This document shows, piece by piece, positions 35,949 to 47,558 of a DNA stretch of 64,000 nucleotides; the stretch's first letter is position 1; each line of letters begins with the position of its first letter. Source of the stretch: Amycolatopsis sp. FDAARGOS 1241. Lineage in GTDB: Bacteria; Actinomycetota; Actinomycetes; Mycobacteriales; Pseudonocardiaceae. A model generated the notes under the pieces. The model was given only the letters and a program-made list of their open reading frames with translations, was not told the DNA's origin and searched no databases. The stretch lies in contig NZ_CP069526.1 in assembly GCF_016889705.1 (NCBI RefSeq), positions 8,088,001 through 8,152,000 on the forward strand. The letters are read 5' to 3'. The translations under genes were made by a program, and so were the position numbers.

Positions 35949-37352
35949 TCAGTCCAGATCGTCGTGCCGCATGAGCTGCCGGCCCGCTTCGGTGATCGAG
36001 CCGCTCAGCGACGGGTACACCGAGAACGTCAGCGCCAGGTGGTCCACCGTCAGCTGGTTCTGCACCGCGAGCGCGATCGGCAGGATCAGCTCGCTCGCGG
36101 ATGGCGCCACTACGACCCCGCCGACCACCACACCGGTGGCGGGGCGGCAGAAGAGCTTCACGAAACCGCGGCGCAGGCCCTCCATCTTGGCGCGCGCGTT
36201 GGTGGCCAGCGGCAGCATGATCGTGCGCGCGGGCACCTCGCCGGAGTCGATGGCGTGCTGGCTGATGCCCACCGTCGCGATCTCCGGGTGCGTGAACACG
36301 TTGGCGGCCACGGTTTTCAGCTTGATCGGCGCGACGCCCTCACCCAGCGCGTGCCACATCGCGATGCGGCCCTGCATGCTGGCCACGGACGCGAGCATCA
36401 GCACGCCGGTGCAGTCACCCGCCGCGTAGACGCCGGGGACGGTCGTGCGTGAAACGCGGTCGACGGTGATGAACCCGCCGGGGCCGGGCTCGATGCCCAC
36501 GCGGTCGAGCCCGATGTCGGAGGTGTTCGGAATGGACCCGACGGTCATCAGCGCGTGGCTGGCCTCGATCACGCGGCCGTCGGTCAGGTGGACCGCCACG
36601 CCCTTCTCGGTGCGCTCCACCCGCTCGGCGCGCGCGTGCTTCGCGACGGTGGTGCCGCGCTGCGAGAAAACCTCCTCGAGCACCGCGGCGGCGTCGGCGT
36701 CCTCGTGGGGAAGCACGCGGTCGCGGCTGGACACCACGGTGACCTTCACGCCCATCTCGGTGTACGCGGAGGCGAACTCCGCGCCCGTGACCCCCGAGCC
36801 GATCACGGCCAGGTGCTCGGGCAGCTCGGTGAGGTCGTAGAGCTGGCGCCAGTCGAGGATGCGCTCGCCGTCGGGCACGGCGCCGGGCAGCACGCGCGGG
36901 GTGGCGCCGGTGGAGATGAGGACGACGTCGGCCTGCAGCGCTTCCGTGGTGCCGTCGACGTGGGCGACGGCGACCTTGTGGGTGGCCAGGCCCGGCTCGT
37001 CGTCGCAGAAGCGGGCTGTGCCGTTGATCACGCGCACGCCCTCGCGCTGCACCCGTGCGCGGATGTCGGCCGACTGCGCGAGCGCGAGGCCCTTCACGCG
37101 GCCGTGGACGGTTGGCAGGTCGACGCTCGTGTCGGCGAGGTCCGTGTTGATGCCCAGCTCACCGAGGTCGTGCATCTTGGCCAGCGCGCCGGAGGAGGCG
37201 ATGAACGTCTTCGAGGGGACGCAGTCGTAGAGGACACACGCACCGCCGAGGCCGTCGCGTTCGACGATCGTCACGTCGGCGCCATGCTGCGCGGCGACCA
37301 AGGCGGCTTCGTAACCCGCCGGGCCCCCGCCCATGATCACGATCCTGGTCAC
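35949..37352 (-). CDS. lpdA: NAD(P)H-quinone dehydrogenase (LpdA-type flavoprotein)
   Basis: A 467-residue two-dinucleotide-domain flavoprotein. FAD motif IVIMGGGPAGYEAALVAAQHGADVT; the CxxxxC pair is present in GGACVLYDCVPSK; NAD(P) motif LAVIGSGVTGAEFASAYTEMG; GVYAAGDCTG; and the dimerisation domain with FTHPEIATVG. The His-Pro-Thr triplet that completes catalysis in true lipoamide dehydrogenases is replaced by Tyr-Pro-Ser (VYPSLSGS). This fits the LpdA (Rv3303c) group, which reduces quinones. GTG 37352 has GGAGGACC upstream. In M. tuberculosis it neighbours glpD2, which is also in this window. Confidence 0.88.
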   Translation of the reverse strand: MTRIVIMGGGPAGYEAALVAAQHGADVTIVERDGLGGACVLYDCVPSKTFIASSGALAKMHDLGELGINTDLADTSVDLPTVHGRVKGLALAQSADIRARVQREGVRVINGTARFCDDEPGLATHKVAVAHVDGTTEALQADVVLISTGATPRVLPGAVPDGERILDWRQLYDLTELPEHLAVIGSGVTGAEFASAYTEMGVKVTVVSSRDRVLPHEDADAAAVLEEVFSQRGTTVAKHARAERVERTEKGVAVHLTDGRVIEASHALMTVGSIPNTSDIGLDRVGIEPGPGGFITVDRVSRTTVPGVYAAGDCTGVLMLASVASMQGRIAMWHALGEGVAPIKLKTVAANVFTHPEIATVGISQHAIDSGEVPARTIMLPLATNARAKMEGLRRGFVKLFCRPATGVVVGGVVVAPSASELILPIALAVQNQLTVDHLALTFSVYPSLSGSITEAGRQLMRHDDLD

Positions 37353-37492
37353 CTGAGGTCCTCCTCGATACGCCTGTGGCCGGTGGGTCCAACGGTACGC
37401 GGCGGGAGTCCGGCGGAATTCACTGACGGGCTTTGTCCCCGGAGTGGGCATGTGCATCCGCTCGTGCGGCGAGAGGTCGCTAGGCTGTCCGA

Positions 37493-37945
37493 GTGCCGTT
37501 GTATGCCGCTTACGGATCGAACATGGAGCCCGCCCAGATGCTGGAGCGCGCTCCGCACTCACCGATGGCCGGCACTGGCTGGCTGGAGGGCTGGCGCCTG
37601 ACCTTCGGCGGCGAGGACCTCGGCTGGGAAGGCGCCCTGGCCACGATCGTCGAAGACGCGGGCTCACGCGTGTTCGTCGTGCTCTACGACGTGACCCCCC
37701 TGGACGAGACCGGCCTCGACCGCTGGGAAGGCGGCGAGCTCGGCATCCACACCAAGATCCGCCTGCGCGTCCAGACCATGGACGGGTCCGTGCTGGCCTG
37801 GCTGTACGTCCTCGACGCCTACGAGGGCGGGCTCCCCTCCGCGCGCTACCTCGGCGTGCTGGCGGACGCGGCCGAAGCGGCGGGCGCCCCGGCCGACTAC
37901 GTGGACGACCTGCGCACCCGCCCCTGCTCCGGCATCACCGGCTGA
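37493..37945 (+). CDS. gamma-glutamylcyclotransferase-like protein
   Basis: A 150-residue GGCT-fold protein. The diagnostic start is visible (LYAAYGSNMEPAQMLERAP), then GWLEGWRLTFGGEDLGWEGALATIVEDAG and VVLYDVTPLDETGLDRWEGGE, in which the acidic residues fit the catalytic Glu position. The family releases 5-oxoproline from gamma-glutamyl compounds; the true substrate in actinobacteria is not established. Divergent from lpdA, as Rv3304 is from Rv3303c. GTG start 37493. Confidence 0.85.
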   Translation: MPLYAAYGSNMEPAQMLERAPHSPMAGTGWLEGWRLTFGGEDLGWEGALATIVEDAGSRVFVVLYDVTPLDETGLDRWEGGELGIHTKIRLRVQTMDGSVLAWLYVLDAYEGGLPSARYLGVLADAAEAAGAPADYVDDLRTRPCSGITG

Positions 37946-38408
37946 ACTTACCCACAGATGCCTCGCGCCCTGTGGACAACTCCGCGGATCCGCCCGTCCA
38001 CCAGGGGAACGTGAACGAAGTTCAGCATCGTTTGGTAAAGCGCTGACAGCGGTTCACGTATTACCGCGTGAGACGTTTTGTTCTGCCCTGGTACGCGACT
38101 TGTCGAACGTGCTTATAGGCATACGAAAACCGTTGGGACGCAAGGCAAAACGGCGTTATTTTCGGCGCCGGACCCAGTGGGGAAATGACCTCGTGCTCAC
38201 CGCGGGTGAATAATCCAGCCCACGCTTCAGCCCGGGGTAACAAGACCGGGTGAATCGACGCTCGGACCTGCTTCGCAGGGTCGAAAACCACCCGCCTGAG
38301 TTGTCCACAGCGCATGAGAACCTGTGGATAACTCAGGCGGGATGGGATGGTCTGACCGGCCTCCGGCGCGCAGCCGTGGGTGCGCCGGACGCTCCCGGCG
38401 CACCTGGC
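37946..38408. other. convergent intergenic region with DnaA-box-like words and hairpins
   Basis: This 460-base gap has no convincing gene. It holds TTACCCACAG (37948-37957) facing CTGTGGACAA (37970-37979); a low-GC patch with an imperfect hairpin CGAAAA-CCGTT...AACGG...TTTTCG (about 38123-38165); and a large inverted repeat at 38291-38341 (own entry). The four nonamers match or nearly match TTGTCCACA/TTATCCACA, the actinobacterial and general DnaA-box words. Confidence 0.5.
38291..38341. repeat. 20-bp inverted repeat containing two DnaA-box-like sequences
   Basis: CCCGCCTGAGTTGTCCACAG (38291-38310) is matched 19 of 20 by the reverse complement of 38322-38341, around an 11-base loop. Each arm ends in a TT(G/A)TCCACAG word. 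It may simply act as the terminator of the convergent genes, 68 bases before the amidohydrolase stop. Confidence 0.7.
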
Positions 38409-39710
38409 TCAAGCGAGCGTCGCCAGCGCCGTGTGCACCAGGGTCCGGACGCCGACCAGCAGAGCCCGCTCGTCGAGCGTGAAGGTCGCGCGGTGGATGT
38501 CCGCCTGGGCCGCGGGCGGGCCGGGCCAGACGCCGAGGCGCGCGAAGCCACCCGGCACGTGCTCGAGGTACCAGCCGAAGTCCTCGCCGCCCGAGGACTG
38601 CTCCGTGGCGGCCAGGCCCGCTTCGCCGACAGCGGCCTCGACGCCGGCGCGCATAAGCGCTGTCGACTCCGGGTCGGAAACGACCGGGGGCACCCCGCGG
38701 CGGTAGTCGAGGGAGAAGCCGACCCCGGTCGGGGCCAGCAGCGATTCGACGGACGCCGCGACCAGCGGTTCGAGGGACTTCCAGACCTCATGGTCGGCCG
38801 TGCGCAGCGTGCCGCGCAGGACGCCGTCCTGGGGCACGGCGTTGGCGGCCTGGCCGGCGTGCACGGCGCCCCACACCAGGACCGTGCCGGAGCGCGGATC
38901 GATGCGGCGCGACAGCACCGACGGCAGCGACGTGATGACCGTGCCCAGCGCGTACACCAGGTCCGCGGTGAGGTGCGGCCGCGACGTGTGGCCACCGGGT
39001 GAGGTCAGGCGCAGCTCGATGAGGTCCGCGGCCGACGTCAGGGCGCCCACGCGCATGCCGACCTTGCCGACCTCCAGCCGCGGGTCGCAGTGGAGGCCGT
39101 AGATCCGCTCGACGCCCTCGAGAGCGCCCGCCGCGATCATGTCCAGCGCGCCGCCAGGCATGACCTCCTCGGCGGGCTGGAAGATGAGCCGCACGCGGCC
39201 GGGCAGCTCCGGCGCGCCGGCCAGCGCGCGGGCGGCGCCCAGCAGGATCGCGGTGTGGGCGTCGTGCCCGCACATGTGGGCCGCGCCCTCCGTGGTCGAG
39301 GCGTACGGGAGACCCGTGTCCTCCGTGAGCGGCAGGGCGTCCATGTCGGCCCGCAGCGCGACGCAGCGCTCACCCTGGCCGATGTCGCACACCACGCCCG
39401 TGCCGCCGGGCAGTACCCATGGCTTGAGGCCGACGGTGCGCAGCACCGACACGACCAGCTCCGTCGTCGCGAACTCGTGCCGCGACAGCTCCGGGTGGGC
39501 GTGGATGTGCCGGCGCCACGCCAGCACGTCGGTGGCATTGGCGCGCAGCCAATCGTCCAGCCAGAACGGGCCGCGGCCCGCACCGAGATCCTCCACAGGA
39601 GCCATGCTGACGCCGGCTTCGGTGATCAGCGAGGCAGGCGCCTCGATCGGGTTGGCGAGGCGACCGTCGGGGTCGCCGGGAACGTCCGGTCGTGAATCCA
39701 GCACCGTCAC
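38409..39710 (-). CDS. amiA1: M20 family amidohydrolase (AmiA1/hippurate hydrolase-like)
   Basis: A 433-residue zinc amidohydrolase that would release amino acids or carboxylates from N-acyl or amide substrates. Visible: RRHIHAHPELSRHEFATTELV, VALRADMDALPLTEDTGLPYAST, the zinc site HMCGHDAHTAILLGAARAL, the catalytic Glu pair in FQPAEEVMPGG, GLHCDPRLEVGKVG, the dimerisation-domain start SPGGHTSRPHLTADLVYA and the last ligand region SSGGEDFGWYLEHVPG. GTG 39710 has GGAGG eight bases upstream. It matches the Rv3305c position next to the GGCT gene; the amiB1 partner of M. tuberculosis is absent here. Confidence 0.88.
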   Translation of the reverse strand: MTVLDSRPDVPGDPDGRLANPIEAPASLITEAGVSMAPVEDLGAGRGPFWLDDWLRANATDVLAWRRHIHAHPELSRHEFATTELVVSVLRTVGLKPWVLPGGTGVVCDIGQGERCVALRADMDALPLTEDTGLPYASTTEGAAHMCGHDAHTAILLGAARALAGAPELPGRVRLIFQPAEEVMPGGALDMIAAGALEGVERIYGLHCDPRLEVGKVGMRVGALTSAADLIELRLTSPGGHTSRPHLTADLVYALGTVITSLPSVLSRRIDPRSGTVLVWGAVHAGQAANAVPQDGVLRGTLRTADHEVWKSLEPLVAASVESLLAPTGVGFSLDYRRGVPPVVSDPESTALMRAGVEAAVGEAGLAATEQSSGGEDFGWYLEHVPGGFARLGVWPGPPAAQADIHRATFTLDERALLVGVRTLVHTALATLA

Positions 39711-39913
39711 GCCGCACCTCCTCCCGCAACACGGGTGGCCCGAGCAGCGCAGGGGGTCACGCAACGTGCCGTTCGATCTGTCGTACGCATTTGCAGATGA
39801 TCGTGCACCATGCAGGTGGCAACCCGCTCGCCGCGGACCGGGACCCGAGACGGCCGGTACCGGATCTGCGTTGAACGGCCGTGGTGACTTCAGCCAGGGT
39901 GAACGGTACCCGC

Positions 39914-40234
39914 TCAGTCGCCCTTGTTGCGCTTTGAACGCGCCCGGCGGCCGAAGAACACGATGGCCAGCAGCACGACGGCGATCCCGCCCGCGATCAG
40001 CTTGTTGCGGCTCTTCTCGGCGTTGGCCTTGTCCGTCTGCGTCGGGTCGAGCACCGGCCCGGGTTGCGTCTGCCGCGGCGCCGGGAGCAGCGCCTCCGCG
40101 GGCGCGATCACCCCCGCGACCTGCGCCGCAGCGGGCGCCCCGGCCGTTTCGACGACGGCCGCCTGCGCCGGCGCCGCCCACAGCAGCAGCATTCCCAGCA
40201 GGCCGGCCAGCAGCAGTCCCCGCACCTTCGCCAT
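39914..40234 (-). CDS. small exported membrane protein, hypothetical
   Basis: A 106-residue protein with a signal peptide (MAKVRGLLLAGLLGMLLLWAAPAQA), a Pro/Ala-rich outside stretch (residues 26-70), and a C-terminal membrane helix (LIAGGIAVVLLAIVFFG) ended by a very basic tail (RRARSKRNKGD). It has the look of a sortase substrate but no LPxTG-like motif. No family recognised. The 200 bases between its stop and the amidohydrolase start (39711-39913) hold nothing clear. Confidence 0.7.
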   Translation of the reverse strand: MAKVRGLLLAGLLGMLLLWAAPAQAAVVETAGAPAAAQVAGVIAPAEALLPAPRQTQPGPVLDPTQTDKANAEKSRNKLIAGGIAVVLLAIVFFGRRARSKRNKGD

Positions 40235-40478
40235 GACATCCCTTCTACGGCACTGGCCAGCATTCTGCCCGCCGAACCCCCGCCCCGTCAGCCGCCACGC
40301 GGTGTTTCACGTCCCGCTCGCCCCGCTACAACGCCCGCCGATCGCACCTTCACACGGTGACCGGTCGTAACTGAGCGTGGAGCGGTCATGAGGTCAGACC
40401 AAAGTCACTTCGGGGACCGTTCGTCAGCCGAACGGGGTGAGCGGTCAACCGTCGGTAGCTCGCCGGCACGGTGGGCGG
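40235..40478. other. intergenic region with a 16-bp direct repeat
   Basis: No gene is seen. GCGGTCAACCGTCGGT (40441-40456) recurs with one change at 40475-40490; the second copy includes the meaB stop codon (40479-40481), so a small duplication has occurred at the 3' end of meaB. Confidence 0.5.
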
Positions 40479-41483
40479 TCAGCCGTCGGTCGGTTCCGCC
40501 GGTTCCGAGAACGCCGTGAGGATCCGCTCGGCGCCCAGCGTCGCGGTCAGGGAACCCTCGCGGACCGCGCGTTCGACGTCGGCCACCTGAGCCCGCACGG
40601 ACGGGTGGGCGGTCAGCCGGTCGAGGAGCTGTTCGCGGACCATGGCCCACGTCCAGTCCACCTGCTGCTGCCGGCGGCGGGCCGAGAGCTCCCCCGATTC
40701 CTGCATGAGGGCGCGGTGCCGTTCGATCTCCGACCACACTTGGTCGAGGCCGACGGCCTCCAGTGCGCTGCACGTCAGCACCGGCGGCGTCCACGGCGCG
40801 TCCTTGCCGTAGATCATCCGCAGGGCGCCCGACAGCTCGCGGGCCGCGCGCGCGGCGTCGCGCGCGTGCGGTCCGTCGGCCTTGTTGACGGCGATGACGT
40901 CCGCCAGCTCCAGCACACCCTTCTTGATGCCCTGCAGCTGGTCGCCGGTGCGGGCGAGCGTCAGGAGGAGGAAGCAGTCCACCATGTTGGCCACCGTGAC
41001 CTCGGACTGCCCGACGCCCACGGTCTCCACCAGCACGACGTCGAAGCCGGCCGCCTCCATCAGCACGATCGTCTCGCGCGTCGCCCGCGCGACGCCGCCC
41101 AGCGTCCCCGACGTGGGCGACGGGCGGATGAACGCGCGCTCGTCCACGGCCAGCCGAGCCATGCGGGTCTTGTCGCCGAGGATGGAGCCGCCCGTGCGGG
41201 TCGACGACGGGTCCACGGCGAGCACGGCGACGCGGTGGCCCGCCGTCGTCAGGTCCGTGCCCAGCTGGTCGATGAACGTCGACTTACCGACTCCGGGCAC
41301 CCCTGTGATGCCGACGCGCTGGGCGCCACCGGCGTGCGGCAGCAGCTCGACCAGCAGTTCCTGCGCCTGGGCCCGGTGGTCGGCCCGGTGCGACTCGACC
41401 AGCGTGATCGCCTTCGACAGGGTGCCGCGGTCGCCCGCGAGCACCCCCTTCGCGTAGGCGGCGACGTCGATCTTGCGCGGCAA
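40479..41483 (-). CDS. meaB: methylmalonyl-CoA mutase-associated GTPase MeaB
   Basis: A 334-residue G3E-type GTPase that guards and reloads adenosylcobalamin on methylmalonyl-CoA mutase. G1 P-loop GITGVPGVGKSTFID, LAVDPSSTRTGGSILGDKTRM, the switch III-like SPTSGTLGGVARATRETI, G3 region VVLVETVGVGQSE and G4 VIAVNKADG are visible. The C-terminal helical arm (DVERAVREGSLTATLGAERIL) mediates dimerisation. Starts three bases after the mutB stop, so it is the third gene of a mutA-mutB-meaB operon. Confidence 0.95.
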   Translation of the reverse strand: MPRKIDVAAYAKGVLAGDRGTLSKAITLVESHRADHRAQAQELLVELLPHAGGAQRVGITGVPGVGKSTFIDQLGTDLTTAGHRVAVLAVDPSSTRTGGSILGDKTRMARLAVDERAFIRPSPTSGTLGGVARATRETIVLMEAAGFDVVLVETVGVGQSEVTVANMVDCFLLLTLARTGDQLQGIKKGVLELADVIAVNKADGPHARDAARAARELSGALRMIYGKDAPWTPPVLTCSALEAVGLDQVWSEIERHRALMQESGELSARRRQQQVDWTWAMVREQLLDRLTAHPSVRAQVADVERAVREGSLTATLGAERILTAFSEPAEPTDG

Positions 41484-41486
41484 GGC

Positions 41487-43655
<2,169 letters not shown>

Positions 43656-43737
43656 GCCGCCGCCTCCACGAGGAGTTGCCCGCGGGCTGGCCCGGAGGCG
43701 CCGGCAGGAATATCGATGATTCGCTTGCAAGCTGCGC

Positions 43738-45606
43738 TCATGCGGACACTCCCAGCTGTGCGTGGATGCCGGTCAGGACTTCGAGGGCGTCGCAGCCCGC
43801 ATAGACGTTGCCGCTCACGCCCGGGTAGCTCGCCTTGCCCGCGAGCAGCACGGTTTCGGCGCCGAGGGCGCCGGCCACCTGGGCCGCCTGCTCCTCGTAC
43901 GCGGCGTCGGTGCCGCACAGGCACGCGATGCGCGCGCCGCTCTCGCGGAACGCGCCGGGCAGGTCGTCGGTGGCGCCCGGGTTCACGGCTTCGAGGCCAC
44001 CGGCCTGGAACAGGTTCGCGGCGAAGCCCGCGCGCGTGGTGTGCGCGGCGACCGGGCCGAGCGTGGCGAGGAAGACCTTCGGCCGTTCGCCGTGTTCCGC
44101 CAGGTACGCGTCGGAGGCGTCGCGCAGCTTCTCGAAGGCTTCGGCGTAGCGGTGGCGCGGCAGGCCACCTTCCGAAGTGGACTGTTCGACGGGTTCGCGC
44201 GCCACCGGCTTCTCGGCCAGGTTCGGGAACTCGCTCACACCCGTGATCGGGTCGCGCCGCGTGGCCAGGCGCTTCGCGCGCTTGTCCCAGGTCTGGGCCA
44301 GCCGCGCGGCGAGCGCACCCGAAGCCAGCTCGGCTTCGACGCCACCCGCGCCGTCGATCGCGGTGAACTCGGCCCACGCAGCCTTGGCCAGCTCGTCGGT
44401 CAGCTGCTCGACGTACCAGGAGCCGCCCGCCGGGTCGATCACGCTGCCGAGCTTCGACTCCTCGAGCAGGATCGCGTTGGTGTTGCGGGCGATGCGCGCG
44501 GCGAACGCGTCGGGCACGCCGATCGCGGCGTCGAACGGCAGCACGGTCACCGCGTCCGCGCCGCCGACGCCCGCGGCGAAGCACGCGACGGTGGTGCGCA
44601 GCATGTTCACCCACGGATCGCGCTGCGTCAGCATCGCGGGCGAAGTCACGGCGTGCTGGTGCATACCACGCACGCCGGCGGGCGCACCGGAAACTTCGAG
44701 CACGCGGTCCCACAGCCGGCGCGCGGCGCGGAACTTGGCGATGGTCGTGAACTGGTCGGCCGTCGCGGCCAGGCGGAACTCCAGCTGCGCGGCCGCGGCG
44801 GCGACGTCCAGACCGGCTTCGACCAGCGCCCGCAGGTACGCGACGCCGACGGCGATCGCCGCACCCAGCTCCTGCGCGTCCGACCCACCAGCCTCGTGGA
44901 ACGGCAGGCCGTCCGCGACGAGCGTGCGCACCTTCGGGTACTTCGCGGCGACGCGCGCGGCCAGCTCGGCGGCCGGGGCGACGGGCAGCGCCACACCCGT
45001 GCGCGCGCGGACGCCGACCGGGTCCGCGCCGAGCACCGCGCGCGCCTCACTGGACGGAATTTCGCGCTCTGCCAGAACTTCCAGCAGCGCGGTGGCCGCG
45101 GCTTCGTAACCGGCGCCCGCGTCGAGGACGACGGGCGCGAGGTCGAGGTAGACCTCGTTGAGCGCGTCGGCCAGCGCTTCGGGCCGCAGCGCGCCTTCGC
45201 CGACGCGCAGCCAGACGGACGTCGCGCCGCCTTCGAGGTCGGCGAGGATCGCGGTGTTGGCGGCCTTCGCGTCGGCGCGGTCGTGGCGCACGCGCACGTC
45301 CCACCCGGTGCCGATCACGCCTTCGGGCCGCCCGCCGCGCACGAACGGCGGCAGGCCGGGGAAACCGAGCTCGCCGGCCGCGTCGGCGGCGGTGTAGAGC
45401 GGCTGGATGTCGAAACCGTCGTACGTGTGGGTGACGAGCTTGCTCTCGGGCGCGCCCGTGAAGTCCTCGGGCAGGCGGCCGCTCTTGCGCAGCACCCCCG
45501 CCACGAGCTCCTGCCACCGGGCCCGGTCAGCGGCCGGGAACTCCGCCGCCAGCGCGAGCTCGGGTTCGGAGATCGGCACCGATTCCGGACCAGCCGTGTT
45601 CGTCAT
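43738..45606 (-). CDS. mutA: methylmalonyl-CoA mutase small (beta) subunit
   Basis: A 622-residue partner of MutB. It has the same overall layout but no DxHxxG cobalamin motif (the matching region near the C-terminus reads [27 protein letters not shown]), so it is structural. Other markers are [64 protein letters not shown] and [13 protein letters not shown]. Start at ATG 45606 or ATG 45612; neither has a strong ribosome-binding site. First gene of the operon; the divergent kinase gene begins 150 bases away. Confidence 0.94.
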   Translation of the reverse strand: MTNTAGPESVPISEPELALAAEFPAADRARWQELVAGVLRKSGRLPEDFTGAPESKLVTHTYDGFDIQPLYTAADAAGELGFPGLPPFVRGGRPEGVIGTGWDVRVRHDRADAKAANTAILADLEGGATSVWLRVGEGALRPEALADALNEVYLDLAPVVLDAGAGYEAAATALLEVLAEREIPSSEARAVLGADPVGVRARTGVALPVAPAAELAARVAAKYPKVRTLVADGLPFHEAGGSDAQELGAAIAVGVAYLRALVEAGLDVAAAAAQLEFRLAATADQFTTIAKFRAARRLWDRVLEVSGAPAGVRGMHQHAVTSPAMLTQRDPWVNMLRTTVACFAAGVGGADAVTVLPFDAAIGVPDAFAARIARNTNAILLEESKLGSVIDPAGGSWYVEQLTDELAKAAWAEFTAIDGAGGVEAELASGALAARLAQTWDKRAKRLATRRDPITGVSEFPNLAEKPVAREPVEQSTSEGGLPRHRYAEAFEKLRDASDAYLAEHGERPKVFLATLGPVAAHTTRAGFAANLFQAGGLEAVNPGATDDLPGAFRESGARIACLCGTDAAYEEQAAQVAGALGAETVLLAGKASYPGVSGNVYAGCDALEVLTGIHAQLGVSA

Positions 45607-45752
45607 ACCCATGGATGGTAGAGCCACGCCAGTGCCGCCACCTGTGACTCCGGTCGCCCCTGCGGACACTTCCGGGGTACCTGCAAACCAGGGTGAGCGG
45701 GGAGTTGCACACTGAGTCGAAGGGTGTCGGTGCCTTACGACACAATCAGGGG

Positions 45753-47522
45753 GTGTCCTCCTCGAGCGAAGAGTCGTCGAGCGCAGCCGAAGAGCCGTCC
45801 CGTGTGGTCGCCGGGCGGTACCGGCTGCGATCCGTTCTCGGTTCGGGCTCGATGGGCACGGTGTGGTCGGCCTACGACGAGTTCCTGCACCGGCCGGTGG
45901 CCGTCAAGGAGATGAAGCTGCCGCCCGGCGTGCCGGCGTCGCAGGCGGACGAGCTGCGGGAGCGGACGCTGCGGGAGGCGCGCGCAATCGCGGTGCTGTC
46001 CCACCCGAACGTGATCATCCTGCACGACGTCGCGCGCGACAACGACGAACCGTTCGTGGTCATGGAGCTGCTGCCCTCGCGCAGCCTCGCGCACATCCTG
46101 CGCGACCACGGACCGCTGACCGTCGAGCAGGCGGCGGCCGTCGGCATCGCGGTCGCCGCCGCGCTCGAAGCGGCGCACGACGCGGGCATCACCCACCGCG
46201 ATGTGAAGCCGGGCAATGTGCTCGTCGCCGGCGACGGGCGGATCAAGCTCACCGACTTCGGCATCGCGCGCAACGTCTCCGAAGCGACGATGACGCGCAC
46301 CGGGATCATGCTCGGCTCTCCCGCTTACATCGCGCCGGAAGTCGCCTCCGGCGGCGCGGTCACGCCTGCTGCCGACCTGTGGGGGCTGGGCGCGACGCTG
46401 TTCGCCGCCGTCGAGGGTGCTCCGCCCTACGACGCCGACGGGGATCCGCTGGAGACCGTCGGCAAGGTCGTGAACGGCTCGGTGCCCAAGCCGAAGCCGG
46501 GCCCGCTCGCCGACGTGATCGCGGCGCTGATGAAGAAGGAGCCCGAGAAGCGGATCTCGCTGCGCGAGGTGCGCCACCGGCTGTACCCGTTGCAGGGCAA
46601 GACGGCGCTGGACCTGTTCGGGCCTGAGCTGTTCCGCACGCCGGACGGGAAGAAGACGTCGGCGCAGCTGGACGCCACGGACACGCAGGTGCTGAAGACG
46701 GTCGCGCCGGTGTCCGGCGTGCCCCCGGTGGAGGCGAAAGCCGAGGCCAGCTCCGAGCTGGCGGCCGATCCCGGGCCGTTGCCGTTCCTGCGGTCCTCGA
46801 CGCCGGCGCCAGTCCCGGCTCCGGTCGTGGCGCGGCGCAGCTCGCGAGCGTCGGCGCTGCTGGCGCTGGCGGCGGTGGTGCTGTTCCTCGTCGCGGGTGC
46901 CGGCGGGTTCGCGCTGGCGCGCCTGATCAGCGGCCAACCCCTCGTGCCGCCCGCGGGCGGCGCGGCCCCGGCCGGTTCCGCCGAGTCCACGGGCCCGCCG
47001 GCGCCGTTGAAGCTGGTGCCGCAGCAAGGCAACGCGAGCGACACGGCCAACGTCTCGCGCGACAGCCAGTACGAGATCTCGGTGCCCGAAGGCTGGCAGC
47101 GGTTCATCGCCACCCGCGAGTCCAGCACGCTCGGCTCGTCCGTCGTCGTCCAGTACGTGTCGCCCGACGGCCACTGGTCCCTGCGCATCGAGCGGTACGC
47201 CGGTTACCTCCCCGACCACGACGTGGGCGACTACGAGCGGAGCCTGCGCGCCGGCACCGACCGCGACTCGTTCAACTTCGCCCAGCCGCCGATCAAAACG
47301 ACGGCCGGCGTCGAGATGGCGTACCGCACGGTGGAGCACAGCCAGCCGGCGAAGGGCAACCACTCCGACGCCGGGATCACCCGCGCGACCTTCGCGGTGC
47401 TGAAGACCTCGAACAACGCGCTCTGGGCCATCTCCCTCACGGTGCCCGCGGAGATCGAAGACAGCGCGGTGACCACCTGGGACCAGATCAAGCAGACGGT
47501 GGCGTTCTCAGGCGAACAGTGA
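45753..47522 (+). CDS. membrane Ser/Thr protein kinase (PknB-like)
   Basis: A 589-residue kinase. The catalytic domain (about residues 20-290) has all key residues: GSGSMGTVW loop, VAVKEM (Lys52), HRDVKPGN (Asp150), TDFG (Asp168), and GSPAYIAPEV. A juxtamembrane stretch with Thr and Pro leads to one membrane helix (ALLALAAVVLFLVAGAGGFALARLI), and the outside part of about 180 residues has no PASTA repeats; it contains SQYEISVPEGWQRFIA and reads like a small lipoprotein-type sensor fold. GTG 45753 starts after CAGGGG, with little leader. It probably senses an envelope signal; targets unknown. Confidence 0.9.
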   Translation: MSSSSEESSSAAEEPSRVVAGRYRLRSVLGSGSMGTVWSAYDEFLHRPVAVKEMKLPPGVPASQADELRERTLREARAIAVLSHPNVIILHDVARDNDEPFVVMELLPSRSLAHILRDHGPLTVEQAAAVGIAVAAALEAAHDAGITHRDVKPGNVLVAGDGRIKLTDFGIARNVSEATMTRTGIMLGSPAYIAPEVASGGAVTPAADLWGLGATLFAAVEGAPPYDADGDPLETVGKVVNGSVPKPKPGPLADVIAALMKKEPEKRISLREVRHRLYPLQGKTALDLFGPELFRTPDGKKTSAQLDATDTQVLKTVAPVSGVPPVEAKAEASSELAADPGPLPFLRSSTPAPVPAPVVARRSSRASALLALAAVVLFLVAGAGGFALARLISGQPLVPPAGGAAPAGSAESTGPPAPLKLVPQQGNASDTANVSRDSQYEISVPEGWQRFIATRESSTLGSSVVVQYVSPDGHWSLRIERYAGYLPDHDVGDYERSLRAGTDRDSFNFAQPPIKTTAGVEMAYRTVEHSQPAKGNHSDAGITRATFAVLKTSNNALWAISLTVPAEIEDSAVTTWDQIKQTVAFSGEQ

Positions 47523-47558
47523 CCGGAATTCGGTTGCCACGCGGGTGAAGATCGGCAC

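Noticed and set aside
37948..38341. Chromosomal origin of replication
   Set aside because: DnaA-like words are present but dnaA, dnaN, rpmH and an AT-rich unwinding element are not; kept only as a possible off-origin cluster.
43762..45621. A 619-codon plus-strand frame opposite mutA
   Set aside because: Shadow frame of mutA without any domain.
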